From positions 1-64,000 of the forward strand of contig UCMW01000009.1 in assembly GCA_900473745.1 (NCBI GenBank): 64,000 nucleotides of DNA, written 5' to 3'. This DNA is from Hyphomicrobiales bacterium. GTDB taxonomy: Bacteria > Pseudomonadota > Alphaproteobacteria > Rhizobiales > Rhizobiaceae. Made by a program: the position numbers and the translations under genes. Of the stretch, positions 61,188 through 64,000 are shown piece after piece (position 1 is the first letter of the stretch; the number at the start of each line of letters is the position of its first letter). The notes under the pieces were generated by a model. It worked only from the letters and a program-made list of their open reading frames with translations. It did no database searches and was not told where the DNA came from.

Positions 61188-61886
61188 ATGATTTCATCAC
61201 TCGTCCTGCTGGTTGAGGACGACGCGGAAATAGCGCTCCTGCTGGAGCGCTATCTTGTCAGGTCCGGATATCGAACGGTCAGAGCATCGACAGGACAGAC
61301 AGCGCTCGCACATCTGCAGATGTTGCGACCGGATCTCGTCGTGCTCGATGTCGGTCTGCCGGATATCGACGGCTTCGAGCTTCTGGCCCGGATCAGGGGC
61401 AGTTCGCCCGTGCCAGTGATATTCGTGTCGGCGATGGATGACGACACAGACAAACTGCTCGGTCTCAAGCTCGGTGCCGACGACTATGTGACGAAGCCAT
61501 TCAACCCTCAGGAGGTTGTCGCCCGTGTCGGCGCCGTCCTGAAGCGGACGCGCGGCATCGCCGGGGGTGAAGTGATCCGCCATGATGGTATCGAAGTTCA
61601 ACTGGATTCGCACGTCGCGATCGTGTCGACAGAAAGTGGGCGCGTCGAACTCCCTTTGACGGTCACGGAATTTCGTCTCCTGGTTTGTTTCGTGCGGTCG
61701 CCGTTCAAGACGTTTGAAAGAGCATCGTTGCTGGACGCCTGTATGCCCGAAAGCGATGCCCTCGATCGAACCGTCGATACACATATTGCCAACCTGAGAC
61801 GAAAACTGGCGGATTGCGGGCAAGGCGGATACATCGCCACGATTCGCGGAATCGGGTACAGATTTGCGAGGTCGACCAGTGTCTAG
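61188..61886 (+). CDS. OmpR-family response regulator
   Basis: A 232-residue response regulator. The receiver domain carries LLVEDDAEIAL, the phosphoacceptor Asp in LVVLDVGLPDIDG and the Lys in DDYVTKPFNP. The winged helix follows (LPLTVTEFRLLVCFV, DRTVDTHIANLRRKL, GYIATIRGIGYRF). The start is uncertain: ATG 61188 and GTG 61176 are close, and an ATG at 61131 lies in the divergent promoter region. Its stop overlaps the start of the kinase gene by eight bases. Divergent placement to the PAP2 gene suggests that it regulates it. Confidence 0.86.
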   Translation: MISSLVLLVEDDAEIALLLERYLVRSGYRTVRASTGQTALAHLQMLRPDLVVLDVGLPDIDGFELLARIRGSSPVPVIFVSAMDDDTDKLLGLKLGADDYVTKPFNPQEVVARVGAVLKRTRGIAGGEVIRHDGIEVQLDSHVAIVSTESGRVELPLTVTEFRLLVCFVRSPFKTFERASLLDACMPESDALDRTVDTHIANLRRKLADCGQGGYIATIRGIGYRFARSTSV

Positions 61887-63027
61887 ACGTCCCACCCTGG
61901 CCATGCTTGCAGCGGCGCTCGTCTCCATCACGCAAATCATCACGATTTCGCTGCTCTACATTTCCGTGGATTGGTACACCGACCATGCGGAACTGGCTGC
62001 GACCGACATTCTTCCCGAAGATGCCAAATCTGCCTGGACGAGCCTGAACAAGGGAGAGATGCCCGATCCGAAAGCGCTGGCGGAACTGGTCGGCTTCTAT
62101 CCAACGTTGGAACAAATGACCGAGGATGCGCCGGTGGCGGGTGTGCTGGGTTTCGGCTTCGCACTGATCGTCTTCACCAGTGTCATAGGTGTGCTTCTCG
62201 CCTACAGGATCGTAGCGCCCCTGAGCCGCCTCACCGCCGCCGCCGAACAGATCCGACGGGGCGATTTTCAGGTGGAGGTCGAGCCTGGAGCCACGAAGGA
62301 GGTCGAAACACTTGCAACGACGATCAATCGCATGGCCAGCGAGTTGCTGGCGCTGGAAACACGCCTGAAATTCAACTCACGCGCCGTCGCACATGAACTG
62401 CGGACCCCGCTCACCGTCCTCCAAGGCAATCTGCAGGCGATGGCCGACGGCGTGCTCGAGGCGAGCGAAGAGCGCGTCCGGGCGCTACTGTTGCAGACAC
62501 AGAGCATGTCCGGCGTCGTCGACCAGCTCAACACGCTGTCTCTGGCAGGCACCGCCAACTTCGTGACGGCGGCAACGACGACGGATCTGGCTTTCCACGT
62601 TTCCGATACGGTGAGCCTGTTTCAGACCTCTGCAGGAACCGCTGTCGACTGCCGGATGAACCTTCTGCCTGCGCCTGCGAAGATCGACCCTCCCCGCTTT
62701 CGGCAAGCTCTCCTCGCTCTACTTGAAAACTCGCGCCGATACGCGGGAGAGTTCGGTCCAATCGAGGTGCGCACGGGCGTGGATGAAGTCGGGCGGTCGT
62801 TCATCTCTGTCAGCGACAGTGGGCCGGGATTGCCTTCGTCTGTACAGCACTCGTCCTTCGACATGTTCTGGCGAGGCGAAGCGATGAACGGCCGCGGCCT
62901 GGGCGGTTCCGGCTTGGGTCTGACGGTGGTGAAGGCCATTGCGGAAGGACATGGGGCGAGGCTGGAAGTCGGGAACAATGCGGACGCGGGCGCCTTCGCC
63001 AAGATCATCTTCGAGGCCGTCGGCTGA
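61879..63027 (+). CDS. Sensor histidine kinase
   Basis: A 382-residue membrane kinase starting with GTG 61879, overlapping the response regulator stop, with GAGGT seven bases upstream. TM1 spans about 6-28 (LAMLAAALVSITQIITISLL) and TM2 about 90-112 (AGVLGFGFALIVFTSVIGVL). Between them is a short periplasmic sensor of about 60 residues. After a HAMP domain comes the His in AVAHELRTPLTVLQGNL, then ATP-binding boxes ALLALLENSRRY, DSGPGLP and GGSGLGLTVV. The signal is unknown; small periplasmic sensors of this kind often respond to cationic peptides or metals. Confidence 0.86.
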   Translation: MSRRPTLAMLAAALVSITQIITISLLYISVDWYTDHAELAATDILPEDAKSAWTSLNKGEMPDPKALAELVGFYPTLEQMTEDAPVAGVLGFGFALIVFTSVIGVLLAYRIVAPLSRLTAAAEQIRRGDFQVEVEPGATKEVETLATTINRMASELLALETRLKFNSRAVAHELRTPLTVLQGNLQAMADGVLEASEERVRALLLQTQSMSGVVDQLNTLSLAGTANFVTAATTTDLAFHVSDTVSLFQTSAGTAVDCRMNLLPAPAKIDPPRFRQALLALLENSRRYAGEFGPIEVRTGVDEVGRSFISVSDSGPGLPSSVQHSSFDMFWRGEAMNGRGLGGSGLGLTVVKAIAEGHGARLEVGNNADAGAFAKIIFEAVG

Positions 63028-63127
63028 GCCGGGTCAGGACGTTCGAAAGACAGTCTCGGCTCGGTACAGCACGGCACGTCCATCGCCACGGACCAGGTCC
63101 CAGCACGAAGCCTCCCGACCTGCCTGA

Positions 63128-63727
63128 TCACTCCCGATCCAGCAACTTCCCCAACCGCGCTTCCTCTTCAGCCGAAAGCTTCGCCACCGGCTGAACGGAC
63201 CGCCTGCGCGTGTAGACCACAGCCACGATGAGACCAATGATCGCGAGCGCCGCCGGGGCACCCCAGAGCGCGATCGTGCGCATGCTGAGTCGCGGCTTCA
63301 ACAGCACGAATTCCCCATAGCGCGACACGACATAATCAAGCACCTGCTCATCGCTATCACCCCCCACCAGCCGCTCGCGCACCACCACCCGCAGGTCGCG
63401 GGCAAGTTCAGCGTTGGAATCGTCGATCGACTGGTTCTGGCAGACCATGCAGCGCAGCTCGGCCGACAGCGCCCGCGCCCGCTGTTCGAGCGCGGGGTCG
63501 GCAAGCACCTCGTCGGGGTTCACGGCAAAGGCGTGGATGGGGGTGAGTAGAAGGGCGAGGAGGAGCAGAAGGCGCTGGAGTGTCAGACGTCGTAGCCCCT
63601 CATCCGGCTGCCGCCACCTTCTCCCCGCAAGCGGGGAGAAGGCCGAAGCCACAAGCGCCTGTCGTCCCCTCTCCCCGCTTGCGGGGAGAGGGTCAGGGTG
63701 AGGGGCAATCTTCTGAAACCACGCCAT
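63128..63727 (-). CDS. cycL: Cytochrome c biogenesis protein CycL/CcmH with repeat-encoded N-terminal extension
   Basis: A 199-residue membrane-anchored thiol protein that reduces apocytochrome c before haem attachment. The redox motif LRCMVCQN and the following [14 protein letters not shown] identify CcmH, and a C-terminal TM helix (about 158-178) anchors it. ATG 63727 overlaps the stop of cycK (TGATG), the expected coupling. Residues 8-44 ([17 protein letters not shown] and on to DEG) are encoded by a RIME-like palindromic element, after which the export signal [19 protein letters not shown] begins. In-frame alternatives are GTG 63652 (inside the element); no ATG, GTG or TTG lies between the element and the signal peptide. 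The product is therefore longer than usual CycL. Confidence 0.88.
   Translation of the reverse strand: MAWFQKIAPHPDPLPASGERGRQALVASAFSPLAGRRWRQPDEGLRRLTLQRLLLLLALLLTPIHAFAVNPDEVLADPALEQRARALSAELRCMVCQNQSIDDSNAELARDLRVVVRERLVGGDSDEQVLDYVVSRYGEFVLLKPRLSMRTIALWGAPAALAIIGLIVAVVYTRRRSVQPVAKLSAEEEARLGKLLDRE
63595..63706 (-). repeat. RIME-like palindromic element, copy B, inside cycL
   Basis: A 112-bp element in the opposite orientation to copy A (39419-39530), with the same ends (GCCCCTCA and TGAGGGGC) and two palindromes near 63622-63644 and 63665-63692. Here it lies within a coding sequence and is read through in frame as residues 8-44 of cycL. Confidence 0.85.
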
Positions 63728-64000
63728 CACTCCGCAGCCTCCAGCGAGGGCTTCGCCGCCACCTTCGCGCGCTTCGGCGCTCCGACGCGCAGCCTGCGGT
63801 CCGACAGCGAGACGATACCGCCCGCCATCATTACGATCGTGCCGTACCAGATGCAGAGGATCCAGGGCTTCCACCAGACCCGCACGACAATCCCGCCATC
63901 CGCCATCGGGTCACCCAGCGAAACATAGAGCTGGCTGAAGCCGAAGGTGACGATGCCGGCTTCCGTCGTCGGCATCTGGCGGGCCGTGTAGAGCCGCTTG
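63727..64000 (-). CDS. cycK: Cytochrome c-type biogenesis protein CycK/CcmF (3' end only)
   Basis: The last 90 codons of a haem lyase component. The visible part starts in the frame [17 protein letters not shown], typical of the CcmF C terminus, and contains [20 protein letters not shown], the final TM/periplasmic region, followed by LSDRRLRVG. The true start lies outside the window. Its stop overlaps the start of cycL (TGATG), so the two are translated together, as in the cycHJKL operon of rhizobia. Confidence 0.9.
   Translation of the reverse strand, partial: KRLYTARQMPTTEAGIVTFGFSQLYVSLGDPMADGGIVVRVWWKPWILCIWYGTIVMMAGGIVSLSDRRLRVGAPKRAKVAAKPSLEAAE

Overview
This 64 kb window looks like chromosomal DNA from a member of the Rhizobiaceae (Rhizobium/Agrobacterium type). 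The evidence is high GC with strong third-position GC, a RopA-type porin, two copies of a 112-bp rhizobial intergenic palindromic element (RIME-like), and the right-hand gene order pepN - pleC - flippase - glnE - two-component pair - degP - cycL/cycK, which as far as I recall matches the Sinorhizobium/Agrobacterium chromosome. Most of the window is dense, ordinary core chromosome. I see no rRNA, tRNA, CRISPR array, insertion sequence or prophage; the only mobile-type gene is an orphan tyrosine recombinase near the left edge.

Left part (1-20 kb): the 3' end of a porin gene, the recombinase, a ferredoxin-NAD reductase-like flavoprotein, a tandem pair of PilZ-fold proteins (the first degenerate), a HisC-like aminotransferase, small periplasmic and membrane proteins, AMP nucleosidase, an aldo/keto reductase divergent from a LysR regulator, an envelope cluster (UPF0104 membrane protein, DPM1/ArnC-type and ArnT-type glycosyltransferases), an OsmC protein, a PadR regulator with a perfect 18-bp palindrome in its promoter region and a DUF2218 partner, an SDR, a decayed VapBC module, and a divergent class III aminotransferase / glutamine-synthetase-like pair suggestive of polyamine catabolism.

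Middle (20-46 kb): a complete oligopeptide-type ABC transporter operon (binding protein, two permeases, fused double ATPase), a lipid kinase, an MFS exporter, two paralogous HxlR regulators flanking a quinone-oxidoreductase-like gene, an L,D-transpeptidase, ETF-ubiquinone oxidoreductase whose 3' end is followed by 73-bp tandem copies of its own tail, three divergently transcribed dehydrogenase genes, a YegD-like Hsp70, a uracil-DNA-glycosylase-like protein lacking most Fe-S cysteines, several very small genes, two transporters and a soluble chemoreceptor-like protein with its signalling tip at the N terminus.

Right part (46-64 kb): aminopeptidase N, the PleC-type cell-cycle kinase, a polysaccharide flippase, glnE, a two-component system, DegP, then a PAP2 phosphatase divergent from a second two-component system, and finally cytochrome c biogenesis genes cycL and cycK (partial at the edge). 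A RIME-like element is inserted in frame within the start of cycL, so a palindromic repeat encodes about 37 residues of its N-terminal extension.
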